In this document: positions 47,780 through 55,996 of the stretch, in pieces
How the letters are laid out: each line of letters opens with the position of its first letter
How positions within the stretch are numbered: position 1 is the first letter of the stretch
Source of the DNA: Roseateles noduli
GTDB taxonomy: Bacteria; Pseudomonadota; Gammaproteobacteria; Burkholderiales; Burkholderiaceae_C
NCBI GenBank assembly: GCA_002205125.1
Contig: NIOE01000007.1
Location: 248,001-312,000, forward strand
Length of the DNA: 64,000 nucleotides
Direction: 5' to 3'
Translations under genes and position numbers: made by a program
Notes under the pieces: model-generated
Told to the model about the DNA's origin: nothing
Seen by the model: the letters and a program-made list of their open reading frames with translations, nothing else
Database searches by the model: none

Positions 47780-48429
47780 TCGGCGCGGTGGTGCCCGCCC
47801 ATGACGAGGAAGCCTTGATCGGCAGGGCCTTGCGGGCCTTGCAGGTTGCCGCCGCGCATCCGGACCTGCAAGGCGAGGAAGTCCGCATCCTGGTGGTGCT
47901 CGACGCGTGCCGCGACCGGACCGGCGACATCGCCCGCGCCTTCGGCGCGCAATGCCTGGCCGTCGATGCCCGCAACGTGGGCTTCGCGCGAGCGGCGGGC
48001 GCGAAGGCCCTGATCGAGCAAGGCGCGCGGTGGCTGGCGTTCACGGACGCGGATTCCGTCGTGGCGCCGTGCTGGTTCTCGCGCCAGCTGGCGCTGCGCA
48101 GCGAGGCCGTCTGCGGCGTGGTCGAGGTAGACGACTGGACGGGCTTCACGTCCGAGGAGCGCAGCGCCTACGAAGCCGGTTACCTCGACGCGGAGGACCA
48201 CCGGCACATCCACGGCGCCAACCTCGGCGTGAGCGTGAGCGCCTATCAGCAGGCCGGTGGATTCCCGACGCTATGCACTCGCGAGGATGTGGCGCTGGTG
48301 GAGCGTCTCCACGCGCTCGGCGTCCGCATCGCCTGGACCAACACCGTGCGCGTGGTGACGAGCGCAAGACAGGACGGCCGAGCCCCGGACGGCTTTTCGA
48401 CCCACTTGGGCCGGCTGCGGTCCGCGTGA
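47776..48429 (+). CDS. family 2 glycosyltransferase
   Basis: 217 residues from the ATG at 47776, overlapping the methyltransferase stop by 4 bases. The N-terminal GT-A motif is VVPAHDEEALIGRALRAL and the DxD-type motif is FTDADSVVAPCW. It has no membrane helices. With the three preceding genes it forms a tightly coupled cassette that could make and decorate a small glycoconjugate. Confidence 0.9.
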   Translation: MIGAVVPAHDEEALIGRALRALQVAAAHPDLQGEEVRILVVLDACRDRTGDIARAFGAQCLAVDARNVGFARAAGAKALIEQGARWLAFTDADSVVAPCWFSRQLALRSEAVCGVVEVDDWTGFTSEERSAYEAGYLDAEDHRHIHGANLGVSVSAYQQAGGFPTLCTREDVALVERLHALGVRIAWTNTVRVVTSARQDGRAPDGFSTHLGRLRSA

Positions 48430-48512
48430 GGCGCCGTGCGGGCTGGGCATGCGTGTTGCCGCAGCCTGTTTGACGCGGATGCCGCACACCGACCTCGAAC
48501 CAGGAGCTCGAC

Positions 48513-48758
48513 ATATCCTCTTCCGAAAAGATCGCATTTCCGAAGCAGTCGCAGCCCTGGCCGGGCCTCGCGCGCGACATGACGCCGCGATCCGACCACG
48601 CAGAGAAAATCATGCAGAGGTTCGGCACCGACACCCCCAAGGGATTGCCCGGCCGCCCTGCGGAGCTGGCGTCCGAGTGCGTGCTGCTGGCCGCCTCCGA
48701 ATCCAGCTACGCGACGGCCCAGGTATACGGCGAGTCCGGTGGGCGCAGCGCTTTATGA
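48513..48758 (+). pseudogene. YdaD/YhdF-type SDR with internal deletion and lost start codon
   Basis: The frame opens with ATA at 48513, in the place of an expected ATG after AGGAG (48502-48506). It reads FPKQSQPWPGLARDMTPRSD, the N-terminus of general-stress SDRs. At about 48605 it jumps to KGLPGRPAELASECVLLAAS and YATAQVYGESGGRSAL, the C-terminus. The Rossmann and catalytic core (about 200 codons) is gone, yet the frame is kept. The remaining 82 codons cannot make an enzyme. Confidence 0.8.
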
Positions 48759-48771
48759 GGAACCGCTGATC

Positions 48772-49359
48772 ATGGCGAGCTCTTCCGCCGCCCGCGCGAT
48801 CAACCACAAGGTCGCCAGCGGCACCGGTATGCCGCGGTCGCGCAAGGTGCTGCTGCTGGTGGATTTCATCAACCCGCTGGACTTCGCCGGCGCCGATGAT
48901 CTCGCCGACGCTGCGGTGGAAGCGGCACGCGCCACCGCCCGTTTGAAGAAGCAGTTCCACACCGATGGGGCTTGCGTTATCTACGTCAACGACAACTTCG
49001 GCCAGTGGCGCTCGGACGTGCCGACGTTGCTGCGTAGGTGTCGCGGTGCCGGCGGCGCCGCAGCCGAACTGGCGCGCCTGCTGCCGCCCGCGAAGGCCGA
49101 CCTGTTGATCCTTAAGCCGCGACACTCCGGCTTCTACGCGACGCCGCTCGATCTGCTCCTCGAGCAACTGAGCGCCAAGGAGGTCGTCGTGACGGGGCTG
49201 GCCACCGACTACTGCGTGAAGTGGACCGCGATGGATGCGTACGTGAGGGGCTATCGCGTCGTCGTGCCCGCCGACTGCACTGCCGCAGAATCGGAGCCGC
49301 GTAAGCGCGCAGCCCTCGAGTGGATGGAGGAGGCGCTAAAAGCGAGGATCACACCGTAG
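48772..49359 (+). CDS. isochorismatase-family cysteine hydrolase
   Basis: 195 residues from the ATG at 48772; GAGGAACC precedes it. The catalytic triad of the family is present: Asp31 in LLLVDFIN, Lys115 in LILKPRHSG and Cys148 in GLATDYCVKWTA. Members hydrolyse nicotinamide, isochorismate, N-carbamoyl compounds or similar; the substrate cannot be read here. It stands alone after the SDR remnant. Confidence 0.9.
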   Translation: MASSSAARAINHKVASGTGMPRSRKVLLLVDFINPLDFAGADDLADAAVEAARATARLKKQFHTDGACVIYVNDNFGQWRSDVPTLLRRCRGAGGAAAELARLLPPAKADLLILKPRHSGFYATPLDLLLEQLSAKEVVVTGLATDYCVKWTAMDAYVRGYRVVVPADCTAAESEPRKRAALEWMEEALKARITP

Positions 49360-49492
49360 CAGGCCAAGCAGACTACCGACAATATTCCACAGATTTCGCA
49401 ATGCAGATCTCGTTACCAACGCTGATGGCCTTCCAATCTGGGATCGGCGGAGGCCTGCGACAGAATCAACATGATCGTTGAAGGAAGGCTGG

Positions 49493-49738
49493 TCAGTTTT
49501 GAAGCCTTTCGTGCGTCATCGCAACCATGGCGTCGAGCACAGCCAAGCACGCGAGCTCTTCGTGTGCGAACTCGCCCTCTAGGACGACACGCAGGCGCGG
49601 TCCCAGGCACGTTGGCGGAATCAGCACGAGGACTGGCGCGAAGTTGCCGTTGGGCCGCAACTCCACATCGACATCAGCGTCCCATTCGTCCACGCGATCA
49701 CCTTTTCGAGCCACGCCAGCTCTCAAGAATAACGACAC
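49493..49738 (-). CDS. small hypothetical protein
   Basis: 81 residues starting at GTG. Beta-rich middle (ADVDVELRPNGNFAPVLVLIPP, LRVVLEGEFAHEELACLAVL). No ribosome site is clear and the opposite strand is open. The composition favours this frame. Function unknown. Confidence 0.35.
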   Translation of the reverse strand: MSLFLRAGVARKGDRVDEWDADVDVELRPNGNFAPVLVLIPPTCLGPRLRVVLEGEFAHEELACLAVLDAMVAMTHERLQN

Positions 49739-49824
49739 CAGTGGCCAGCGGCTTGGCCGTTGGCGGCGCCGCGGTATGGGCGTTTTGGCGTGGACGCCGT
49801 CTCAAGTGAGACGGTGTGTGCCCT

Positions 49825-50178
49825 TCAGGCTTGAACTTTGAACTCGTCGCGATTGCGGCCGCCGGCCTCGTAGTCTGCAAGCCATTTGGCGGCTCTGCCG
49901 CGTCCACTCCAAGTATTGGATGGGTTGGATGGGTCGCGGTACAAGACCGAAGCTTGAGAGCCAGACTTGCGAGCACCCTTGCCGCCGGCCGCTACGTACG
50001 GCGCTAGGGCGTCGATGCCTTCCGCGACCGTAAACCCGGCCGCCACGAGCTTCTTTGCGAAACCGTCCACGAGTACCTTGAGTTCCTCCCCGCGCTTCTC
50101 GTCGATCTGCTGCTCCAGCTCGCTGCGCAAGGAAACGAGCTCGGCATACGAGAGGCGAGATACATCGATCTGTGACAT
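49825..50178 (-). CDS. H-NS family nucleoid protein
   Basis: 117 residues. The N-terminal coiled coil (LSYAELVSLRSELEQQIDEKR, about 9-45) serves dimerisation. The C-terminal DNA-binding motif has the betaproteobacterial form YRDPSNPSNTWSGRGRAAKW. Such proteins silence AT-rich foreign DNA and are often carried by mobile elements, where they can hide cargo from the host. Expression from the right half of element 1 could repress its own genes. Confidence 0.92.
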   Translation of the reverse strand: MSQIDVSRLSYAELVSLRSELEQQIDEKRGEELKVLVDGFAKKLVAAGFTVAEGIDALAPYVAAGGKGARKSGSQASVLYRDPSNPSNTWSGRGRAAKWLADYEAGGRNRDEFKVQA

Positions 50179-50466
50179 TCACTACCTGTCTGGTTGAAGT
50201 CATAGCATCGTACTGCGCCCGCGAGCTTCGAAACGGAAGGCGCCCAGCTGCGGTGCTCCTGTCGCCGCGTTCACATTCAGCGTGGCGATCGCCTCGAGGA
50301 GAACCGCTTCGCCGGGTGCATCCGCTGCAGGCGTGGAAGCAGTCGCGCATCGCGACGTAGCTGAAGGTCGACTCGTCCGTTAGCGGGTTCTCCGAGATGG
50401 TCTTCCGCCGGTAGTTTCAGAACCTGTTTGGCCCTCGGATTTGAAGAGGACGCGCCCGAGGCGTCT

Positions 50467-50808
50467 CTACGGTTCGCTCATACGATCAGCCAGTCGAGCA
50501 AGGATCCATGAGCGGTAGCTCTCGGGCATTTCGAAGTCCCTCGCTAGGTTGACCTTAAATTTGTCCAGCAGCTGCTCCGTCGTCAGAGCCGCGTACTTGG
50601 GCTTGAGCGCCTTTTCACGAAGGAACCGCACGCCCCAGTCCACCATCTCGCAACAGCGCAGAAAGTCTTCAGCCCGCTCCTCTGGCAAGGAGCCAGGCTC
50701 ATGAAATTGGCCATCAGGTCCTCGCGTCACGCTGAACTTGCGCTGCATGCCGGACAGGGCCCCGCCCACCGGTAGTCGAGGAAAGTCCTCTGGAACGGCA
50801 ACCGTCAT
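50467..50808 (-). CDS. unrecognised protein coupled to the metallophosphoesterase
   Basis: 113 residues, overlapping the metallophosphoesterase stop by 4 bases (ATGA). It begins with FPRLPVGGALSGMQRKFSV and continues with RAEDFLRCCEMVDWGVRFLREKALK and a helical end. No known family. The tight coupling to the phosphoesterase suggests the two act together. Confidence 0.65.
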   Translation of the reverse strand: MTVAVPEDFPRLPVGGALSGMQRKFSVTRGPDGQFHEPGSLPEERAEDFLRCCEMVDWGVRFLREKALKPKYAALTTEQLLDKFKVNLARDFEMPESYRSWILARLADRMSEP

Positions 50809-51605
50809 AGCTTCGATCTTCCAAGATGCACGGCGCCCGCCCGGCTAGTAGGAGCTGCGCTCGTTTCGTCGAGCTCGCCCGGGAGGACCACCTCCAGCTC
50901 GCCGTCCGCGTTAACGGCAGTTATGCCACGCAGGCCCACGCCCACGGACTTGAAACCCTGAGCTCGCCAGATCTGCGACTGATCCTCGAAGCGCCACCGC
51001 GCATCGTGAAGGTGGCCGTGGGCAAGCAGGCTCACCCCCATGGCGCGCGCTAGGTCGTCCAGGACGGCAAAACCATACGGGTGGTATCCGCTCGCCTCAT
51101 GGGTCACCAGGATGTCCGCACGCTGGCGCTTGAGCCGCTCGAAGTCTTCGGGATAGATGGTGCCCCAATGCTTGAAGTGGGGACCGTCAACGTAACGATC
51201 CTGACGAGGCGTTGACCTCGCATGTTGGCGCATGCTGCTGAAGCTTGGAGGTGCGCTGTCGGTACCGCCTACCCCTTTGGGCATCCAGACACTCCCGCGG
51301 AACACGTTTCCCAAGCCGGCGATCCTTCTCCCGTCCTCGAGCTTCACAACCCGGCCATGCAGGTTCCTATCCGCCAGCCCGCTCTGCCAAGTGCGTTCGA
51401 TGTCGACGATCCGATCAGCATCGTGGTTTCCAGGGATCCACCAAACGCGGTCTGCCACCGGAGCCAGGACTGTCTCCAAGGGACCTTCAGGCTCCAAGTC
51501 CCCCAGGAGGATGACGGCAGCAGGATCGAGTTTGTCCGTCGCTTCGAGGATGTGTGCGAAGTGTCCGTGAGGATCGCCGCACAGCAAGATTGGTCTATGG
51601 GTCAT
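50805..51605 (-). CDS. calcineurin-like metallophosphoesterase
   Basis: 266 residues. The two-metal motifs are complete: CGDPHGHF, LGDLEPEG, GNHDAD, THEASG and GHLHD. It would hydrolyse a phosphomono- or diester; the substrate is unknown. The protein is soluble. It is followed by a coupled 113-residue partner gene. Such pairs are found in mobile islands, and a defence or toxin-antitoxin role is possible but not shown. Confidence 0.88.
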   Translation of the reverse strand: MTHRPILLCGDPHGHFAHILEATDKLDPAAVILLGDLEPEGPLETVLAPVADRVWWIPGNHDADRIVDIERTWQSGLADRNLHGRVVKLEDGRRIAGLGNVFRGSVWMPKGVGGTDSAPPSFSSMRQHARSTPRQDRYVDGPHFKHWGTIYPEDFERLKRQRADILVTHEASGYHPYGFAVLDDLARAMGVSLLAHGHLHDARWRFEDQSQIWRAQGFKSVGVGLRGITAVNADGELEVVLPGELDETSAAPTSRAGAVHLGRSKL

Positions 51606-51630
51606 GAGTCATTGGCGCGCTTCGTCCAAA

Positions 51631-51909
51631 TCAGTTGCTGGCGGTGCGGTGCTGCTGGCTCGTGCGCCGGCCGTTCGGTGCTCTGGGGCCGTAAGCCGCG
51701 ATGGAGCGAAGCCCTCGCCGAATGCGGGTTGAAAGCAGCCGCCCGTTCACCGTCCTTGTCGGCTGGGTACCGAACACCACGCCCAGATGAGTGAAGTGGA
51801 CGTAAATCCCTTGGCCGAGGTGGAAGCCGGGCACGGCAGGCGGTAGGTCAATCCTTCCAGCCTTCCTCACTTGGCTTGTCCAGGTGCCGCTTCTAGTTCG
51901 ACTGTTCAT
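51631..51909 (-). CDS. small protein with AbrB/SymE-like segment
   Basis: 92 residues; AGAGAACGG lies upstream of the ATG. The segment RKAGRIDLPPAVPGFHLGQGIYVHF resembles swapped-hairpin DNA-binding domains, as in AbrB or SymE. The C-terminal half is basic. Tentative; start and function unsure. Confidence 0.4.
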   Translation of the reverse strand: MNSRTRSGTWTSQVRKAGRIDLPPAVPGFHLGQGIYVHFTHLGVVFGTQPTRTVNGRLLSTRIRRGLRSIAAYGPRAPNGRRTSQQHRTASN

Positions 51910-52078
51910 ATCCGTTCTCTCGTTGCACTAGGCGTGTAAAACAGGCTCGCGGGTTAGCGAACTGATTTCCCCGTAGTCCTCACGATCGACCCTACGGCAT
52001 CAGTTAGGCGGGCGACCTAGGCTTGAACAGTATTGTTCACCGCCTGACTGGTGTTCAGAGACCGCATCCCTGTGGGCC

Positions 52079-52417
52079 TCATCGGTTGCTCAGCTTTTTC
52101 ACCAGTTCAGCCGCTCGTCTGCGAGATGCTTTCCTTGCTTCCATTTCCTGTGGGCTAGGCGCTTGTGCCGACGGCAGCGGGTTGAGGATCGCCTCGGCGC
52201 GGATTTGGTTTAGGTCGCCAGGGTCAGTCGCTGCCAAGATGGCTTTGATCCATGCTTCAAATTGGTCGGCCATGACGCTCGGCTGCGCGCCCACGGTGGA
52301 CGGGCGGATCTCGCCGGGGTAGTGACGAAGAACTCTGTCCACGCTTGGCCGCGATAAACCCGATATCTCGGCGGCCTCGCCAGTTGTGATCCAGCGAATA
52401 TCGTCGGTCGGTTTCAT
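52079..52417 (-). CDS. small helix-turn-helix protein
   Basis: 112 residues from the ATG at 52417, which has a perfect GGAGG 7 bases upstream; the longer open frame is not coding. An excisionase-like helix-turn-helix (WITTGEAAEISGLSRPSVDRVLRHYP, about 9-34) is followed by QFEAWIKAILAATD and a basic end. It could be an antitoxin or a directionality factor for the element. Confidence 0.75.
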   Translation of the reverse strand: MKPTDDIRWITTGEAAEISGLSRPSVDRVLRHYPGEIRPSTVGAQPSVMADQFEAWIKAILAATDPGDLNQIRAEAILNPLPSAQAPSPQEMEARKASRRRAAELVKKLSNR

Positions 52418-52476
52418 ATTAACCTCCACACGAATTTGGAATTCTGGATCTGCAGTATCGCTTGTTTGTGATCCAA

Positions 52477-52647
52477 CTAGCGCTTGCGAACGCCTTTGGG
52501 ACCGGCCAGTAAAACAGCGGTTCTCGGCTCCAACCGAGTAAGGGCTACAAGGTCGGTTTTTGTGGGCGTTAGTATGAGCTCCGCTTTCTGGATCAAGTCC
52601 GAGCGAACCATGATGAAGTTTCCTTGCGATACTTTCACGCGCTTCAT
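52477..52647 (-). CDS. small hypothetical protein
   Basis: 56 residues from the ATG at 52647. It begins MKRVKVSQGNFIMVRSDLIQ and ends with a basic KGVRKR. Upstream sequence AAGGTGCC could serve as ribosome site. It precedes the helix-turn-helix gene by 59 bases on the same strand. No family recognised. Confidence 0.45.
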   Translation of the reverse strand: MKRVKVSQGNFIMVRSDLIQKAELILTPTKTDLVALTRLEPRTAVLLAGPKGVRKR

Positions 52648-52748
52648 GGGGCACCTTGCCTGCATCAGACCAATTGCGGCGCCGCGTTCGTGCGAGTCTG
52701 AAGCCCGTATAGCGCAAGTGGACGGCTAGAGCGCATAGCGGCGAACAC

Positions 52749-53075
52749 TCAGTCGGGCTGCGTGGCTGACGGTGAGGAAATGGCCGACCCGTGACGACCG
52801 CACGTCTTAAGTCTGATCGACACGACGCCGCGGCGTTGAAGCTCATCCTCAAGTGAACGTACGAAGCTAAGGAAGTCCAACCCAAGTGCAGTCACGAGAT
52901 CCCGCAATTCGATGATGTCCAGCCTACGCTCGCCAGACTCCAGCTTGCTGATCGTTGCCTGTCCCCAACCCATGAGCATGGCCAGATCGGCCTGTCTCAT
53001 TCGGCGGCCGGTTCGCAGTTCCCTGAGCATGGCAAGGAAGATCTCGTTGTTGCGGCTGTTTAGCGACTTGCTCAT
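52749..53075 (-). CDS. XRE-family transcriptional regulator
   Basis: 108 residues with a clean helix-turn-helix (RRMRQADLAMLMGWGQATISKLESGERRL, about 24-52) and a short C-terminus. AAAGG precedes the ATG. It may control the neighbouring small genes; no partner toxin is seen. Confidence 0.85.
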   Translation of the reverse strand: MSKSLNSRNNEIFLAMLRELRTGRRMRQADLAMLMGWGQATISKLESGERRLDIIELRDLVTALGLDFLSFVRSLEDELQRRGVVSIRLKTCGRHGSAISSPSATQPD

Positions 53076-53293
53076 GACTACCTTTCAGCACGCACCGTAC
53101 AGGGTCCGGCCCCGTATTCGGAAAGGGAATCTGTTGTCGTTGCGACGTACGGGCTTCGATCCGCCGAGTTGTGGCCGGAACCGGTCCCCACAATAATTTC
53201 AAGCGGAGCGCTTCACGTACATAACGTTCATGAGGCGCTAGGCGCCAGCAGAAAGTACGCGCCCCCACGTCCCCAGATTCCCAAAGGCATCGA

Positions 53294-53725
53294 ATGTTCC
53301 TCACGCACGCAGATCAAGCTATCCCAGAAGCCGCTGGACTATTCGGCCCAGGCGTTAACGGATGGCGGGGGTTCTTTCTACCGGCTCGCTTTCCATGGTT
53401 CTTGGCCACCATCGGCCTCACCGTGAATGGGGAACAAGTTGTGTCGACGCACATACTTGCGAGTGACCAGGATGTCAGTGAATTGGCTGCCGGCGCAGGG
53501 CACTCGGAGTTGCTGGAGCTGACGTGCATGACGCCCGCGGCGCACTCGGCAACATGGGCTTCGCGCAGGGTTAGGTCAATCTGGAGCGGGTTTAACGTCT
53601 CTGGCCACACAATCATGGTCTTCATCGATGCTTCTGGACACGAGTTCTGCGCAGATCTAGAAAGGTCAAATCCCGTCGCGGTGCAACGGCGACAGCCTGT
53701 GTGGTGTCCAAGGCACCTGTCTTAA
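53294..53725 (+). CDS. unrecognised protein
   Basis: 143 residues with a possible hydrophobic start (GFFLPARFPWFLATIGLTV) and several Cys and Trp. No ribosome site stands out and the opposite strand is also open. Function unknown; a tentative gene. Confidence 0.35.
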   Translation: MFLTHADQAIPEAAGLFGPGVNGWRGFFLPARFPWFLATIGLTVNGEQVVSTHILASDQDVSELAAGAGHSELLELTCMTPAAHSATWASRRVRSIWSGFNVSGHTIMVFIDASGHEFCADLERSNPVAVQRRQPVWCPRHLS

Positions 53726-53858
53726 TCGCGGAGACTTCTCAGTCTGCCTTGGTCGTTCAATCGGCCACCGACGAGCGCGAACTGAATATCTGATGACCGG
53801 CGGAATCTCCCGAGCATTGCGCTTCGCCGCACGCGGGCCAAGATCATCGCCGGCGCTT

Positions 53859-54443
53859 TCAATCTCCAGCGTGCTGGAGAGCGGCTGTCCCGAGCGCATT
53901 GATCTGTGCTGCCAACTCGCCGAGGCGTGCTTGTGGGCCAATTCGGAAGCCAACAAAGTACCAGGCCACGCTACCTAGGATGAGCCCACCGATGGCGCCC
54001 CAGAAAGCGGCGAAGATCCTGTTGTCCAGCCGCGTGGCGGGGGAGGCGAAGGCAAGCAGAGCAAGGGCGAGGCAAGGAGCAAAAGCCCAGATCAAGAAGC
54101 TCTTCCCTTCGGCCACATCCAGTCGCCAACTCCGAAGTGCCTGCCCCAGCACCATGATGTCGCAGGCCACCTCACCGGTCGTGTGATTCATCGCGCCAAA
54201 CATCACGCCATCAACCTGCGCAGACGGAGCGCCGTACACGAGAGAGACGCGGTGGCCGGGTCGAACGGCGATGCCAAGGCCGGCGGAGCGCATGAAGCTC
54301 TCTTTGCCCTCGTTGTCGACCAACCAGAATCCACCCTTCTTGCCGGGCGCGCCCGTGGAGCCGGAGGGGTCGAGGACGGTGCCTGAAAGCGTGGCAAGGC
54401 GGATGCTCTGACCATTGGTGAGCGCAACTTCTTTGAAGATCAT
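53859..54443 (-). CDS. membrane protein with soluble N-terminal domain
   Basis: 194 residues from the ATG at 54443. A beta-rich soluble part (FKEVALTNGQSIRLATLSG, GHRVSLVYGAP, VMFGAMNHTTGEV) precedes two C-terminal membrane helices (FLIWAFAPCLALALLAFA and IFAAFWGAIGGLILGSVAWYF). No family is recognised. The layout suggests a soluble cytoplasmic or periplasmic head with a helical anchor. Confidence 0.65.
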   Translation of the reverse strand: MIFKEVALTNGQSIRLATLSGTVLDPSGSTGAPGKKGGFWLVDNEGKESFMRSAGLGIAVRPGHRVSLVYGAPSAQVDGVMFGAMNHTTGEVACDIMVLGQALRSWRLDVAEGKSFLIWAFAPCLALALLAFASPATRLDNRIFAAFWGAIGGLILGSVAWYFVGFRIGPQARLGELAAQINALGTAALQHAGD

Positions 54444-54521
54444 GATCGCTAAGCTGAATGCGTAGCGATTGTGACTTAAAAGCGGGTGACGTATAGGCGG
54501 CGCGTGTGAAGACTTCCACAC

Positions 54522-54785
54522 GTGTCCTCACCCCGTCATCAGCCCAAGGAGATTGCCGTCAGCGCGCGTGAGCAGCTGGCGCTCAACCTCATCCGGCTTC
54601 GTGCGCAAAAGGGGTGGTCACAGGAAGCGCTCGCGCTTGAAAGTGGGCTTCATCGCACCTTCGTCGCTCATGTGGAACGGCTGCGTAGGAATGCGTCGTT
54701 GGACAATATCGAGCGCCTGGCTCAGGCCCTTGGCGTCCCGGTACGCGACCTTTTTGCGCCGGTGTTCCATGAGCAGCGGCAATGA
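54522..54785 (+). CDS. XRE-family regulator
   Basis: 87 residues. The helix-turn-helix (KGWSQEALALESGLHRTFVAHVERL) is close to that of controller proteins of restriction systems and small phage-type repressors, followed by NIERLAQALGVPVRDLF. No restriction gene is next to it. It is divergent from the membrane protein. Confidence 0.85.
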   Translation: MSSPRHQPKEIAVSAREQLALNLIRLRAQKGWSQEALALESGLHRTFVAHVERLRRNASLDNIERLAQALGVPVRDLFAPVFHEQRQ

Positions 54786-54860
54786 CGTAATCGCGCATGC
54801 AGCGGGACAACACCACGTAGCGGGCCACACTTCAGGTAGCCGATCAGATTCAGCGCCCGC

Positions 54861-55051
54861 GACCTGTCGCAGCACGCCTACAAGGCCTGCGCGGCGCACT
54901 CACCGACTTGCTGAGCGCGGACCAGCACCTGCCAATCGCAACGGACGAGCTCGACCGCGCTAAGGCTGGCACTGCCCGGGCGACGGTGGCTCTGTTCCGC
55001 GCCTTCGGCGGGGGCTGGGGGCCGTCGCCGGCGGGAGCCGCCAGCAAGTAG
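54861..55051 (+). pseudogene. outer-membrane efflux protein (NodT/OprM type), C-terminal remnant
   Basis: After DLSQHAYKACAA a frameshift near 54896 is needed. The frame then reads LTDLLSADQHLPIATDELDR, and VALFRAFGGGW to a stop at 55051, the typical end of an RND-type outer-membrane channel (LVALYKALGGGW). The rest of the gene is absent. It is a scar from another locus. Confidence 0.75.
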
Positions 55052-55143
55052 CGCTTGCGCACCCTTATGCACCTGGACCGCGTGATGCGGCTGCCGCGGC
55101 GCTCCTCGTAGACTTTCGCATCGAGAAACACGGGGTTGGGAAG

Positions 55144-55965
55144 ATGAAGAAAGTCGGCTGGTCGATGCTCTGGGCAACAATCAAACAGCTGGCGGCGGAG
55201 CTCTTACTTCCCGCCGTCTGCGCTGCGGTGGCAACGGCGTACCAGTACCACGCTGCCCCCGGCGGAATACCTGCGGCATGGCAAGCCAAGCCCGTCTTCG
55301 ACCACGCTTCCGCCTACTTCCTGAAGCTGTTCTTCTTCGGCGCGTTCTTCGCGTACTTCCTTCGCGCGATGAAGACCGTGCGCGATCGGCGAAACCATGA
55401 CTCGGTGATCAAGAGGCAGGAGGCAGTGCTCACTCGCCTTGAAGCCTTGTCAACGGATCTAAGCGGGCACACGACCGGCGGCAACGGCTTCTGCTACGTC
55501 TGGTCGATCCAGACGCGCAACGGCGAGATAGTCGCCTTGGACATCGCCATCGACGGCAACTTCGCGTTGCGTGAGGTCTCCATCGGCGTGACATCCTTGG
55601 AATCCGCGAAGCAGCGTCTGCGCGCGTCCATGCAGACCGGGGACATCCAGCACGCGCTCCAGTCGGATCACAACTTCAAACTGACCATCGTGACCCCAAA
55701 CCAGATCTTGTCGCTGCCGTGTCGGATCCCTCTGACTGGTGCTGTATCGAGGTACTGGGTCCGATGGAACGCTGCGAACGGACACTGGACGCAGCAGCTC
55801 GAAATCGACGCAAACGCGTCGCGCGATCGCGTCGTCCGCACCCGCGTCCATCGCCAGGACCACTCCATGTTCTTTAGTCCAAAAGACACGGTGCAGGATG
55901 AGGACGCATGGAACTGGGACGATTCGCCGGACTCCGCCGACGCCTCTTCAGCGCCTCGCACATAA
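55144..55965 (+). CDS. membrane-anchored protein of unknown function
   Basis: 273 residues. Two N-terminal hydrophobic segments (AELLLPAVCAAVATAY and FLKLFFFGAFFAYFL) are followed by a coiled-coil-like linker (IKRQEAVLTRLEALSTDL) and a soluble domain with no resemblance I know. The acidic C-terminal tail ends DSADASSAPRT. The layout (anchor, linker, sensor or effector domain) is common among phage-defence and signalling proteins, but this is speculation. Confidence 0.6.
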   Translation: MKKVGWSMLWATIKQLAAELLLPAVCAAVATAYQYHAAPGGIPAAWQAKPVFDHASAYFLKLFFFGAFFAYFLRAMKTVRDRRNHDSVIKRQEAVLTRLEALSTDLSGHTTGGNGFCYVWSIQTRNGEIVALDIAIDGNFALREVSIGVTSLESAKQRLRASMQTGDIQHALQSDHNFKLTIVTPNQILSLPCRIPLTGAVSRYWVRWNAANGHWTQQLEIDANASRDRVVRTRVHRQDHSMFFSPKDTVQDEDAWNWDDSPDSADASSAPRT

Positions 55966-55996
55966 CTGATGCTCATTCAGAGCGGCGGAGGAGCGC

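Noticed and set aside
53666-53956. 96-codon minus-strand frame
   Set aside because: No ribosome site, overlaps two other frames, Arg/Ser-rich composition typical of a shadow.
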